Shown one piece after another: positions 32,800 to 42,229 of a DNA stretch of 64,000 bases (its first letter is position 1; each line of letters starts with the position of its first letter). The notes under the pieces are model-generated. The model did no database searches, was not told where the DNA came from, and saw only the letters and a list, made by a program, of their open reading frames with translations. The position numbers were made by a program, and so were the translations under genes. Source of the DNA: Peptidiphaga gingivicola (lineage in GTDB: Bacteria > Actinomycetota > Actinomycetes > Actinomycetales > Actinomycetaceae); assembly GCF_001652275.1 (NCBI RefSeq), contig NZ_LVZK01000001.1, positions 1,831,372-1,895,371 on the forward strand, written 5' to 3'.

Positions 32800-34029
32800 C
32801 TAAAGTCCCGCTATGACGTCGCGGTAGAAGTCCATCGTCTTGAGGGCGATCGACTCCCATGAGAAGTGCTCCTCCACCCGCTTGCGGCCTGCTGCGCCCA
32901 TCTCGCGCGCCTTCTCGGGGTCGGCGCACACAGCCTCCAAAGCCGAGGCGAGATCGGCCTCGAACGTCTCGGGATGCACGGGCGTCCCCGTCCCGTCGTC
33001 GAGCTGCTCGATCGGGACGAGGGTTCCGGTCACCCCGTCCTCGATGCAGTCCGGGATGCCCCCCGTCTTCGTTCCGACGACGGGAAGTCCGACGGCCATC
33101 GCCTCGAGATTGACGATTCCGAGGGGCTCGTAGATCGACGGCGTGACGAAGACAGTCGAGCAAGACAGGAGCTGGATGATCTTGCCGCGGCTGAGGAAGT
33201 CCGAGATCCACACGACGCCTGTGCGCCTGCTTCTAAGGTCCTCGACGAGGGCCTCGGTTTCGGCGGCGATCTCCGGGGTGTCCGGCGCCCCGGCGCACAG
33301 CACCACCTGGATCTCCGGCGGCAGCTTGGCGATCGCGCGCAGCAGGCCGGGAACCCCCTTCTGCCGAGTGATCCTTCCGACGAACATGACCGTGGGCTTG
33401 TCGGGGTCGAGCCCATAGGAGGCGAAGCACTCCCTGGCCGCCGCCGTTTCCTCGTCGGTCTTCGGGGCGTTCCAGCCCGACAGGTCGATCCCGTTGTGGA
33501 TGACCCGCACCCGATCGGGGTCGATCTTCGGGTAGCAGCGAAGAATGTCGTCCTTCATGGCGAAGGAGACGGCGACGATTCCGTCGGCGGCCTCGTAGGC
33601 CGTCCGCTCGACCCAGGAGGAGACTTCGTAGCCGCCCCCCAGCTGCTCGCGCTTCCACGGGCGCAGCGGCTCCAGGGAATGGGCCGATATGACGTGGGGA
33701 ATGCCGTACAGCATCCCTCCGATGTGGCCGGCCATGTTGGCGTACCAGGTGTGAGAGTGGAGGATGTCGGCTTCTCGCACGCGATCGGCGATCTCCAGGT
33801 CGACGCCGAGAGTCTTGATCGCGGCGTTCGCCGAAGCGAGCTCGGCCGGATAGTCGTATCCGTACACCGTGACTCCGGCGGGCGATGCGCCCGCTTCGCG
33901 CGGCCCGTCGAAGGCGTGAACATCGACGTCGGCATGGGCCGCCAGCACTTTGGACAATTCCTCAACGTGGACACCCGCGCCACCGTAGACGTTTGGCGGG
34001 TATTCTCGAGTCAATAGAGCGACACGCAA
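32800..34029 (-). CDS. glgA: GT4 glycogen synthase / alpha-maltose-1-phosphate synthase (GlgA/GlgM type)
   Basis: The 409-residue GT-B enzyme starts LRVALLTREYPPNVYGGAGVH and contains the donor-site E-x7-E segment in SIYEPLGIVNLEAMA. It uses ADP-glucose from GlgC. In mycobacteria the equivalent short GT4 enzyme (GlgM, Rv1212c) makes maltose-1-phosphate for the GlgE route rather than glycogen directly, so either activity is possible. The start is TTG at 34029 with GGAAGGA ideally spaced. It is divergent from glgC across 110 bases, so the two are probably co-regulated. Confidence 0.9.
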   Translation of the reverse strand: MRVALLTREYPPNVYGGAGVHVEELSKVLAAHADVDVHAFDGPREAGASPAGVTVYGYDYPAELASANAAIKTLGVDLEIADRVREADILHSHTWYANMAGHIGGMLYGIPHVISAHSLEPLRPWKREQLGGGYEVSSWVERTAYEAADGIVAVSFAMKDDILRCYPKIDPDRVRVIHNGIDLSGWNAPKTDEETAAARECFASYGLDPDKPTVMFVGRITRQKGVPGLLRAIAKLPPEIQVVLCAGAPDTPEIAAETEALVEDLRSRRTGVVWISDFLSRGKIIQLLSCSTVFVTPSIYEPLGIVNLEAMAVGLPVVGTKTGGIPDCIEDGVTGTLVPIEQLDDGTGTPVHPETFEADLASALEAVCADPEKAREMGAAGRKRVEEHFSWESIALKTMDFYRDVIAGL

Positions 34030-34139
34030 TGTGGGGTCCTTCCTTCGGTGGTCAACGCTGACCCCTTCACTGTACCCGCTCTGTCGTCCAACGGCGGACA
34101 ATTCGTGCGCTGAACCAATATATGAGATAGGTGGAACCT

Positions 34140-35540
34140 ATGGGAGCCAAACCCCGCGTCCTCGCAATCGTCCTGGCTGGCGGAGAAGGCAAGCGCCTTA
34201 TGCCCCTCACCCAGGATCGTGCCAAGCCCGCCGTGCCTTTCGGCGGCATCTACAGACTCATTGACTTCTCTTTGAGCAACATCGTCAATTCGGGATACCT
34301 GAAGATCATCGTCTTGACCCAGTACAAGTCCCATTCCCTCGACAGACACATCGCGCGCAACTGGCGCATGTCCAATCTGTTCGAGAACTACGTCGCCCCC
34401 GTGCCCGCGCAGCAGCGGCGCGGCGACCACTGGTACCTCGGGTCGGCCGACGCCGTCTACCAGTCGCTCAACATCCTCGACGACGAGCGGCCCGACGTCG
34501 TCCTCATCACCGGGGCGGACAACATCTACCGCATGGACTTCTCGCAGATGGTCGACCAGCACGTCGAATCCGGCGCGGAGCTGACGATCGCGGGAATCCG
34601 CCAGCCGCTCGAGCTGGCGTCCGCCTTCGGCGTGATCGACGTCAACAAGACCGATCCGCGCCGCGTGGCCGCCTTCGTCGAAAAGCCCCAGGACACCTCG
34701 GGGCTGGGCCTTCCCGATTCGCCCAACGAGTTCCTGGCCTCCATGGGCAACTACGTCTTCAACACCGACGCCCTGTACAAGGTTCTCTCCGACGACGCCG
34801 TCGACCCCAATTCGAAGCACGACATGGGAGGAAACATCGTTCCCTTCTTCGTCGGGAAGGGCACCTGCGGAGTCTACGACTTCACCTTCAACAACGTTCC
34901 CGGCCACTCCGACCGGGACTGCGACTACTGGCGCGACGTCGGAACGATCGACGCCTACTACGAGGCGAATATGGACCTCATCTCCGTCAACCCGGTCTTC
35001 AATCTGTACAACGACAGGTGGCCGCTTCTGACGGGGCATTCGAACCTCGCCCCGGCGAAGTTCGTCTACGGGCACCATGAGAGGCTGGGTCACGCCCTCG
35101 ATTCAATCGTCTCCCCCGGGGTCATCGTCTCCGGAGGCGAAGTGATCGGGTCCGTGCTCTCCCCCGACGTGCGCGTGAACTCATGGTCGACCGTGCGCGA
35201 ATCCGTTCTGCTCGACGGCGTCAACGTCGGGCGCAACGCGACGGTCATGCGCGCGATCCTCGACAAGTACGTCGTGGTCGAAGAGGGCGCGCAAGTGGGC
35301 GTCAACCACGAACACGACCGGGCCCGAGGTTTCCACGTCTCCGAGGGCGGCATCACCGTGGTCCCCAAGGGCGCGCGCGTCAAGGCCACGCTTTACGCGC
35401 CGACGCCGGCCGAGGCGCCCGATCCGGCCGAAGCGCCGGGAGCCGCCGGCTCCGCCGATGCGCCCGCGGGGTCCGAGGCATTCGAGGTCTCCGACAGCTC
35501 AGGCGGCGCAGGAGACGACGGGGCGACCACACTTGTATGA
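34140..35540 (+). CDS. glgC: Glucose-1-phosphate adenylyltransferase
   Basis: GlgC makes ADP-glucose from glucose-1-phosphate and ATP, the committed step to alpha-glucans. The 466 residues have the nucleotidyltransferase motif [20 protein letters not shown], the sugar-binding FVEKP, and a C-terminal left-handed beta-helix. The enzyme usually has about 405-415 residues; here roughly 55 extra residues form an Ala/Pro/Glu/Gly low-complexity tail. The ATG at 34140 has AGGTGG before it; a GTG at 34131 is an alternative. Its stop overlaps or abuts the start region of serB. Confidence 0.95.
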   Translation: MGAKPRVLAIVLAGGEGKRLMPLTQDRAKPAVPFGGIYRLIDFSLSNIVNSGYLKIIVLTQYKSHSLDRHIARNWRMSNLFENYVAPVPAQQRRGDHWYLGSADAVYQSLNILDDERPDVVLITGADNIYRMDFSQMVDQHVESGAELTIAGIRQPLELASAFGVIDVNKTDPRRVAAFVEKPQDTSGLGLPDSPNEFLASMGNYVFNTDALYKVLSDDAVDPNSKHDMGGNIVPFFVGKGTCGVYDFTFNNVPGHSDRDCDYWRDVGTIDAYYEANMDLISVNPVFNLYNDRWPLLTGHSNLAPAKFVYGHHERLGHALDSIVSPGVIVSGGEVIGSVLSPDVRVNSWSTVRESVLLDGVNVGRNATVMRAILDKYVVVEEGAQVGVNHEHDRARGFHVSEGGITVVPKGARVKATLYAPTPAEAPDPAEAPGAAGSADAPAGSEAFEVSDSSGGAGDDGATTLV

Positions 35541-35544
35541 GCCT

Positions 35545-36594
35545 GTGCGCGAGGGGGAGCCGGTCAGGTTTTCCCTCGCTTCGCCCGAACCCCTTCCCGC
35601 GGGGCTCCTGGTGCACACGAGGCATGTTTTCGGGTCGGCTTGCGGAGAGGTCGCCGAGCGCTCGCCCGCGGTTCCCGGCCTGCAGACGCTGTCGCTGTTC
35701 GGCGTCGCCGGATCCGACGCCTCCGCGTTGGAGCGGCTGAGGGACGAATTGCGCGGCCCTGCCTTGGCTTTGAGCGTCGATTGCGCGCTCACGCGCGGAA
35801 AAATGGCCGAGCGCGGTCCGCGCCTCATCGTCTCCGACGTGGACTCGACCTTCATCCGCGGCGAGGCCATCGACATGCTCGCCGACGCCGCCGGATCCGG
35901 CCCTCGTGTGGCGGCCATAACGGAGGCGGCGATGAACGGCGAGCTCGACTTCGCCGAGGCCCTCGCGGAGCGCGTCGCCACGCTGGAGGGCCTGTCCGTC
36001 GATCGGGTCGAGTCGATCGCGGACAGCATCGAGCCCGTTCCCGGGGCCGAGACGCTGGTTGCGACGGCGCACGCACGCGGATGCGCCGTCGGCCTGGTCT
36101 CCGGCGGATTCATCGAGGTGATCGGAGGGCTGGCGCGCCGTCTAGGCGTCGATTGCGTGCTGGCCAACCGGCTCGAAACGAGCAGCGGCGCCCTCACCGG
36201 CAGAACGGAGGGCGAGATCGTCACCCGCGAGCGCAAGGCCGAGGCTCTTCGGCGCTGGTCCGAGGGCGGCCGGCTGCCCGGCGCCGACCTGCCCGGAGGT
36301 TCCGATTCGCCAGAAGGCTCCAATTTGCCGAAAGACCCCGACTCCCCGTTGGAAGCTCGGGGCAGAGAAGGCGCGGACGCTCGTTCTCGTGGCTTCCCTT
36401 CGTCGCGCGAGAGGATCGACCTGTCCGAAACCGTGGCGGCCGGCGACGGCGCCAACGACCTGTCGATGATGGAGATCGCCGGGCTTTCCGTCGCCGTGTG
36501 CGCAAAGCCCGCGGTGCTCGCCGCCGCCGACGCCGCGGTGACCCGGCCGCGCCTCGACATCCTCGCGGCGATCCTCGGCTGGGACGCGGTTTGA
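35545..36594 (+). CDS. serB: Phosphoserine phosphatase
   Basis: SerB makes L-serine from phosphoserine. The HAD core is complete: VSDVDSTFIRGEAID (nucleophile Asp), VSGGF, the motif III Lys and AAGDGANDLSMM. About 110 residues precede it, as in E. coli-like SerB. Between the Lys motif and DGAND there is an unusual insertion of about 55 residues rich in Gly/Pro/Ser/Asp (from about residue 241). The start is uncertain: GTG 35545 or TTG 35533, neither with a strong ribosome site, suggesting coupling to glgC. Confidence 0.88.
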   Translation: MREGEPVRFSLASPEPLPAGLLVHTRHVFGSACGEVAERSPAVPGLQTLSLFGVAGSDASALERLRDELRGPALALSVDCALTRGKMAERGPRLIVSDVDSTFIRGEAIDMLADAAGSGPRVAAITEAAMNGELDFAEALAERVATLEGLSVDRVESIADSIEPVPGAETLVATAHARGCAVGLVSGGFIEVIGGLARRLGVDCVLANRLETSSGALTGRTEGEIVTRERKAEALRRWSEGGRLPGADLPGGSDSPEGSNLPKDPDSPLEARGREGADARSRGFPSSRERIDLSETVAAGDGANDLSMMEIAGLSVAVCAKPAVLAAADAAVTRPRLDILAAILGWDAV

Positions 36595-36658
36595 CGCCTT
36601 CCGCCGCATGGCAGGCTGCTCTGTTTCACGTCCGGGGTCACAGCGGACCCAAGGTTTC

Positions 36659-36688
36659 GCGCCGTCGCCCGCTGCCGGACGGCGCTTT
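36659..36688 (+). terminator. serB terminator
   Basis: GCGCCGTC (36659-36666) pairs with GACGGCGC (36678-36685), followed by TTT. It separates serB from the convergent ABC permease. Confidence 0.65.
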
Positions 36689-36733
36689 AATCCCGCCGCC
36701 GGAAAGCGCGAACTGGGCTGCCGGGCTGCGCCC

Positions 36734-38299
36734 TCACCCCGCCGCCAAATCGCGGGGGCGCGCCTTGACTCCCGCGAGCGCCAGGGCGAGGGCCGCGGCG
36801 CCGACGCATCCCGTCGCGATCCACGACGGGCTTTCCATGGGAACCCTGCCGACGAGGTAGAGGGGCGAGAGCTTTCGCCCCCACTCGGGAAGGTCGAGGG
36901 GGTCGGCCAGGAGCTCGACGACGGCGACCCAGCAGGCGAGAGCCCACACGGCGGCCCACGCCTTCGGCGCATAGGAGAAAACGGCGAAGGCCCCGGCAAG
37001 CACGGCGACGATGGGAACGAGCAGGAGCGCCGCGGCCCCCAAAGAAGAGGAAAGCTCCCATTTGCCGGTGGACGCTCCGATGGAGATCCAGTAGGCGAAA
37101 CCCCCTGATGCGGCCACTGCCGCGGCCGTGAGGGCCGATTGGGCGAACCAGGCGCGCATGACGCTCGCGTAGCCGCAGCGCGTGGAACACACGAGCCCCA
37201 ACCTTCCGCTCGCCTCTTCGCCGCGCAATTCGGCCGCGGTCGCCAGCCCGGCCGCGAGCGCGAGAAGCCCGATGATCCCGACGGCCAGAACGGACATGAA
37301 GTCGCGCGGCGCGTGCCCTCCGAAAAGCTGGGCGATGCCCGGGTTTTGTTCGGCCCAGACGTCTATCTCGTCTCCCATGGCTCCGACCGGAGCCGCCCAG
37401 CAAAGCGCCGCCGCGCACCACCCTGCGGCGCTGGAGCGAGTGAGGCGCCAGACGTAGCGTGTGCCGCGTATCCACTTCGCCGCGCCGGCCCTTCCGGGCC
37501 TCGGCGAGACCGCGGCGCCTCCGAGGTCGCGGACGCGGCAGAGCGCGAGGGCAGCCGCAGCCAGTGCGGCGGCCGCCGTTGCGCAGGCGGCGTAGGGCCA
37601 CAGGCGGCTTGCTCCCCACGGCCGGGCTTCAGCCAGCCAGCCCATGGGGGTGAGCCAGGTCGCGGACAGGCGCCGTCCGTCTATTGCCGCGCGCACGAGG
37701 TAGCAGAACATGACCCACGCCATCACTGCGGTTCCCGCTGCTTTGGCGTCCGCGACCGTCTGAGCCAAGAGGGCGGCTGCCGCCGCAAAGACGAGCGCGA
37801 ACAGGCAGAGAATGAGGCAGTATTTTGCGGCGCCGCCGGCGGGAAAGCCAAACAGGAGGAGGCCCGCAAAACTCGCGGCCCCGAAGAGGGCGGTCGAGCA
37901 CGCCTGCGCCGCCATGGCGGCCGCCGTCGGCGCGGTTTTCCCGTAGCCTCCGGCTGAGACGACCTCCCATCGGCCGAGTGCCTCCTCGGCTCGCATGAGG
38001 CGGACGGCGAGCAGGCTTGCGCCGACGGGGACGAGGACGAGCCCGAACATGCCGACCTCAAAGGCCTCGATCCCGCCCGCGGACGTCAGATTGTAGCCAC
38101 GCCCGTTGAACAGCTCTTGAATGCGCGAGGAGCCGATGGTCGAGGCGTAGCGCAGTCGGCTCGCGCCGTCGGGGTAGAGAGACCTCGTCGCCGACGCCAT
38201 GGCAAGCACCAGGGCGGTCCAAGCCAGGGGCCAGGCGAGAAGCCTTCGGCCGTGGGCCTTCCACGTGAGCGTCCAGAGCGCCCGGCGCGGCCCGTTCAT
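36734..38299 (-). CDS. ABC exporter permease (ABC-2 type, polyketide/antibiotic exporter-like)
   Basis: The 521-residue integral membrane protein has about twelve hydrophobic segments in two similar halves, as in the large permeases of actinobacterial drug exporters. Its start overlaps the stop of the ATPase gene by four bases (ATGA). Together with the ATPase it forms a complete exporter. The substrate is unknown; a toxic compound sensed by the adjacent TetR protein is the likely class. Confidence 0.9.
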   Translation of the reverse strand: MNGPRRALWTLTWKAHGRRLLAWPLAWTALVLAMASATRSLYPDGASRLRYASTIGSSRIQELFNGRGYNLTSAGGIEAFEVGMFGLVLVPVGASLLAVRLMRAEEALGRWEVVSAGGYGKTAPTAAAMAAQACSTALFGAASFAGLLLFGFPAGGAAKYCLILCLFALVFAAAAALLAQTVADAKAAGTAVMAWVMFCYLVRAAIDGRRLSATWLTPMGWLAEARPWGASRLWPYAACATAAAALAAAALALCRVRDLGGAAVSPRPGRAGAAKWIRGTRYVWRLTRSSAAGWCAAALCWAAPVGAMGDEIDVWAEQNPGIAQLFGGHAPRDFMSVLAVGIIGLLALAAGLATAAELRGEEASGRLGLVCSTRCGYASVMRAWFAQSALTAAAVAASGGFAYWISIGASTGKWELSSSLGAAALLLVPIVAVLAGAFAVFSYAPKAWAAVWALACWVAVVELLADPLDLPEWGRKLSPLYLVGRVPMESPSWIATGCVGAAALALALAGVKARPRDLAAG

Positions 38300-39159
38300 T
38301 TCTCGCCTCCGTAGAAGCTGAGAAAGGCCGCCTCCAGGGAGCTTTCGACCTTTCGTATCGACGCTCCTCCCTTCAAGAGGCCGGCGACGGCGGAGTCGGC
38401 CTCGGCGGAGGGCACGTTCAGGGAGATCGGCTCCCCCGTCCTGCCGACGGCGGAGACGGCGACGTCGGCCCTGGCGCGCACCCCTTCGAGGCTTCCCGAA
38501 TAGGCGGCGCGCCCGCGCCGAAGGACGGTGACCGTGTCGCACAGCGTCGCAACCTCGCTCATGATGTGGCTGCTCAGCAGCACCGTCGCCCCGGAGCCTT
38601 GCGCCTCGCGGACCGTTTCGACGAAGCGTTCGGCCATGACGGGGTCGAGACCCGACGTCGGCTCGTCGAGGAGCAGGAGCTCGGCCCGCGTGGCGAGGGC
38701 CGCGACGAGGGCGACCTTTTGCCGATTGCCCTTCGAGTACGTGCGCGTTTTCATTCGAGGGTTGAGTTCGAAGCGCTCGATGAGCTCGGCTCTGCGGGCG
38801 GCGTCGATGCTGCCCTGCATGCGCCCGAGAATGTCGATGCACTCGCCTCCGGTGAGATTGGGCCACAGCACGGTGTCCCCGGGGACGTAGGCGAGCCGTC
38901 GGTGGACGTCGACAGCGTCCTTCACCGGGTCGCGGCCAAACACGCGCAAACAGCCGCCGTCGAGCCGAATCTGGCCGAGAATCGCCCGGATCGCCGTCGT
39001 CTTTCCGGCGCCGTTGGGGCCGAGAAAGCCGTGGACGGAGCCTGCCTTCACGCTCAGGTCCAGCCCGTCGAGCGCCCGGACGCTGCCGAAAGCCTTCGTC
39101 AAATCCGTCCCTTCGACAAGAATTTGATTGTTACTATCTTTTGAAAGTGACTCTCTCAT
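38296..39159 (-). CDS. ABC exporter ATP-binding subunit
   Basis: The 287 residues show Walker A GPNGAGKTT, signature YSKGNRQKVALVAAL, Walker B LLLLDEPTSGLDP and the switch His in LSSHIMSE, followed by the C-terminal extension of DrrA-like ATPases. It energises the following permease. Its ATG at 39159 faces the divergent TetR gene, so one intergenic operator could control both. Confidence 0.93.
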   Translation of the reverse strand: MRESLSKDSNNQILVEGTDLTKAFGSVRALDGLDLSVKAGSVHGFLGPNGAGKTTAIRAILGQIRLDGGCLRVFGRDPVKDAVDVHRRLAYVPGDTVLWPNLTGGECIDILGRMQGSIDAARRAELIERFELNPRMKTRTYSKGNRQKVALVAALATRAELLLLDEPTSGLDPVMAERFVETVREAQGSGATVLLSSHIMSEVATLCDTVTVLRRGRAAYSGSLEGVRARADVAVSAVGRTGEPISLNVPSAEADSAVAGLLKGGASIRKVESSLEAAFLSFYGGEK

Positions 39160-39243
39160 AAAGGAGACGCTACCACCGGCGCAGGGCGACGACAAGGCCG
39201 TGAATGCGACAAGGCTGTAAAGTGGCATCGACAAGGAGGTGCG
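39160..39243. promoter_or_regulatory. Divergent control region with CGACAAGG repeats
   Basis: Three direct copies of CGACAAGG lie at 39190-39197, 39207-39214 and 39229-39236, between tetR and the exporter. TetR sites are normally inverted repeats, so whether these are the operator is open. Confidence 0.4.
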
Positions 39244-39831
39244 ATGGCACAGCGGGGATTGCGCGAACGGAAAAAGGCGGCTGCCATGCACCGCATACAG
39301 TCGGCCGCCCTCGAGCTGTTTTCGACAGACGGATACGACAACGTGACGATCGAGCAGATCGCCGACCGCGCCGACGTCTCCCCTTCGACCGTCTATCGAT
39401 ATTTCGGGACGAAGGAGGGCTTGGTGCTGCAAGACGAGCACGACGACCTGCTCATGAGCACGATGGCCGGCGCCCTCGCCGATGGCGCGAGGCTCCTCGA
39501 CGCTCTGCGAGAGGCCGTCCGGGCAATCGCCGAGGAGCATTTCGTGCGCGACCGCCAGGCGACCGTGCAGCGGGTGCGGCTGTACTTCGAGGTCCCCGCG
39601 CTGCGATCGGCGGCGTCGACCTTGGTCGCCGAGCTCATCGACAAGCTCGCCCAAACCCTTAAGGACAGCGGGAAGGCGGATTACGCGGACGGCCTGATCG
39701 CCTCGAGCGCCGTCGTCTCGGGACTGCTGGCGGCCGCATGGAACTGGTATCGAGAAGGGGCGGAAAGGCCTTTCACCGTCTACGCCGACGCCGCTATGGA
39801 CGTCCTCGCCGAAAAGCTCACCACGATGTAG
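39244..39831 (+). CDS. TetR-family transcriptional regulator
   Basis: The 195 residues have an N-terminal helix-turn-helix at about 14-60 (ALELFSTDGYDNVTIEQIAD, then VSPSTVYRYFGTKEGL) and a ligand-binding C-terminal domain. AGGAGGTG lies perfectly before the ATG. The divergent position next to the ABC exporter genes makes it their probable repressor, released by the exported compound or a related ligand. Its stop region is duplicated in tandem (39824-39862). Confidence 0.92.
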   Translation: MAQRGLRERKKAAAMHRIQSAALELFSTDGYDNVTIEQIADRADVSPSTVYRYFGTKEGLVLQDEHDDLLMSTMAGALADGARLLDALREAVRAIAEEHFVRDRQATVQRVRLYFEVPALRSAASTLVAELIDKLAQTLKDSGKADYADGLIASSAVVSGLLAAAWNWYREGAERPFTVYADAAMDVLAEKLTTM

Positions 39832-39862
39832 AGCGGTCTAAGAGCGATGTAGAAGCGGTCTA
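39824..39862. repeat. Imperfect tandem duplication at the tetR stop
   Basis: CGATGTAGAGCGGTCTA (39824-39840) is repeated as CGATGTAGAAGCGGTCTA (39845-39862). The two copies differ by one inserted A. The first includes the stop codon. Confidence 0.85.
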
Positions 39863-40453
39863 GGGACGCAGCACGTCGACGATCCGCATGCGGCCGGGCG
39901 CCAGAGAGCTCCACGATTCGACGTGTCCGACGACGGCCATGGCGGTGGAAAAGCCGTACCTGAAGCTGTCCGCACGCGCCGCGCCCGACCCTCTCAAAGC
40001 CCGAAATGGCGCGCGGCCCCGGGACTCGGGCAGGTCTTTCTCCCGCGTGGCCAGCAGCCCCGCCAGCGTCGACATCGTCGGCTCGTGTCCGACGACGAGA
40101 ACTGCCTCCGCCTTAACGCCGCCTTCGGCGTCGGCCGACTCCCGGACGGCGCCCTCGATCCCGCAGCGGTCCAAACCGCGCAGAGTTTCGAGAAGGCCCT
40201 CTCCCCCGCGAGCGTAGAGGCTGGCTTCCTCCCAGACTCTGGCGACGGCCAGTCCGGCCGAGCGAAGGGCGACCAGGGTCTGCCGCGTGCGCGTCGCCTC
40301 CGAGACGATCGCCACGTCGATGCCGCCGACGACTCGCGCGATCGCCCGCGCCTGAGACGCGGCCTCCTCCCTTCCCCGCGGAGTCAGCGGGCGGGCGCGG
40401 TCCCTGGCGGCGAATCCGGCTTCGCCGTGGCGCATGAGAACGAGAGTCGGCAT
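39860..40453 (-). CDS. Histidine phosphatase (SixA-like)
   Basis: The 197 residues belong to the phosphoglycerate-mutase-like histidine phosphatases. LMRHGEAG gives the phospho-accepting His near residue 8, and VVGHEPTMS gives the second His. SixA-type members dephosphorylate phosphohistidine or small phosphoesters. The stop abuts the convergent tetR duplication. No operon partner is obvious. Confidence 0.9.
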   Translation of the reverse strand: MPTLVLMRHGEAGFAARDRARPLTPRGREEAASQARAIARVVGGIDVAIVSEATRTRQTLVALRSAGLAVARVWEEASLYARGGEGLLETLRGLDRCGIEGAVRESADAEGGVKAEAVLVVGHEPTMSTLAGLLATREKDLPESRGRAPFRALRGSGAARADSFRYGFSTAMAVVGHVESWSSLAPGRMRIVDVLRP

Positions 40454-40546
40454 GGTGCAAGGCTATCTCCGATCGGGTCGATTGAACAGGGATGCGTTCG
40501 AACCGACGCCCGCGACGCAACGGGGCCCGCGCGGCAAACCCGACGC

Positions 40547-42160
40547 TCACGCCAGAGCGACGAGGTCGAAGTAGTCGTCGGACCACAAATCCTCGTCGCC
40601 GTCGGGCAGCAGAAGAACGCGCTCGGGGCGGAGGGCTTCGACCGCCCCCTCGTCGTGGGTGACGAGCACGACGGCGCCCTCGTACTTGCCGAGCGCGGCG
40701 AGAATCTCCTCGCGCGAGGCCGGGTCGAGGTTGTTCGTCGGCTCGTCGAGGAGAAGCACGTTGGCCGCCGACACGACGAGCATGGCCAGGGCGAGTCGAG
40801 TCTTCTCCCCTCCCGAGAGCACGCCGGCGGGCTTGTCGGCGTCGGCCCCGGAAAAGAGGAAAGAGCCGAGCACGGAACGGGCCCTTGTGTCGTCGAGCTC
40901 GGGGGCTGCCCGCCACAGGTTGCCGACCACCGTCTCGTCGGGGTCGATCGTCTCGTGTTCCTGCGCGTAATAGCCGATCTTCAATCCGTGGCCGGGCACG
41001 ACGCCGCCCGTGTCGGCCTCCTCCACGCCGGCGAGCAGGCGCAGGAGGGTCGTCTTCCCGGCGCCGTTGAGGCCGAGGACGACCACGCGCGACCCGCGGT
41101 CGACGGCGAGGTCGAGGCCGGAGAAGACTTCGAGGGACCCGTACGATTTCGACAGCCCCACGGCGGTCAGCGGCGTGCGCCCGCACGGGGCGGGATCCGG
41201 GAACCTCAGATTGGCGACCTTGTCGGCCTTCCTCTCCGCTTCCAGCCCGGCGAGCAGGCGCTGCGCGCGGCGCTCCATGTTCTGCGCTGCCGCAGCCTTC
41301 GTCGCCTTGGCCCGCATCTTGTCCGCCTGCCCCATGAGCGCGCCCGCCTTGCGCTCCGCGTTCATCCGCTCGCGGCGGCGGCGTTTCTCATCGGCCTCGC
41401 GCTGTTTGAGATACTCCGCCCACGGCATGTTGTACACATCGAGGGCGGCGCGATTGGCGTCCAGATGCCACACGGCGTTGACCGTCTGGTCCAACAGCTC
41501 CGTCGAATGGGAGACCACCACGAACCCGCCCGCGAAAGAGCGGAGGTAATCGCGAAGCCACAGGATCGAATCGTGGTCGAGGTGGTTGGTCGGCTCGTCC
41601 AGCAGGAGATTCTCGGCCCGTGAAAAGAGGATCCGTGCGAGTTCGACCCTTCGCCGCTGACCGCCGGAGAGCGTGTGCAGCGGCTGGTCGAGGACCCTTT
41701 CGGGCAGCCCCAGCGCAGCCGCTGTCTGGGCGGCCTCGGCGTTGGCGGCCCATCCTCCAGCGTTCGTGAATTCCTGGTCGAGGCGCACGTAGCGTTCCAT
41801 CGCCCTGACCTGCCGCGTGCCCTCCGATTCGGCCATTTCCCGCTCGGCCTTGCGGATGCGCCTTATCGTCTCGGCGATTCCGCGAACCGAGAGGATCCGA
41901 TCGCGCGCCGTCTGGTCGAGGTCGCCCTCCTGCGTGTCCTGCGGAAGGTATCCGACCGTGCCCCTGCGATTGAGCGTTCCGGTCGCTTCGACGACGTCGG
42001 ACGTCGCTCCTTCGCCCGCCATGAGCCGCATGAGCGTGGTCTTTCCGGCGCCGTTGCGGCCGACGAGGCCCACGCGCATCCCTTTGCCCACTCTGAATCC
42101 CGCGTCGACGACGAGTTCGCGGGTTCCGATGCGCATGGTGAGGTTTTTGGCGTCGATCAC
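40547..42160 (-). CDS. ABC-F family ATPase
   Basis: The 537 residues carry two ABC domains in tandem, each with Walker A (GRNGAGKTT and GLNGAGKTT), signature LSGGQ/LSGGE and Walker B LLLDEPTN.LD, joined by a charged helical linker (about 235-290). There is no membrane segment. ABC-F proteins act on ribosomes, in translation control or antibiotic protection; which applies here is not shown. It is divergent from the zinc protease gene. Confidence 0.92.
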   Translation of the reverse strand: MIDAKNLTMRIGTRELVVDAGFRVGKGMRVGLVGRNGAGKTTLMRLMAGEGATSDVVEATGTLNRRGTVGYLPQDTQEGDLDQTARDRILSVRGIAETIRRIRKAEREMAESEGTRQVRAMERYVRLDQEFTNAGGWAANAEAAQTAAALGLPERVLDQPLHTLSGGQRRRVELARILFSRAENLLLDEPTNHLDHDSILWLRDYLRSFAGGFVVVSHSTELLDQTVNAVWHLDANRAALDVYNMPWAEYLKQREADEKRRRRERMNAERKAGALMGQADKMRAKATKAAAAQNMERRAQRLLAGLEAERKADKVANLRFPDPAPCGRTPLTAVGLSKSYGSLEVFSGLDLAVDRGSRVVVLGLNGAGKTTLLRLLAGVEEADTGGVVPGHGLKIGYYAQEHETIDPDETVVGNLWRAAPELDDTRARSVLGSFLFSGADADKPAGVLSGGEKTRLALAMLVVSAANVLLLDEPTNNLDPASREEILAALGKYEGAVVLVTHDEGAVEALRPERVLLLPDGDEDLWSDDYFDLVALA

Positions 42161-42229
42161 CCCACTAGCCTACTCGAGAACACGCCCGGCCATTGCGCAC
42201 CTCCGACCCCTAGCGGATATGCTCACAAC

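Noticed and set aside
39160..39654. Long upstream extension of the exporter ATPase
   Set aside because: It is antisense to tetR and carries no conserved sequence. ABC homology begins after the ATG at 39159.
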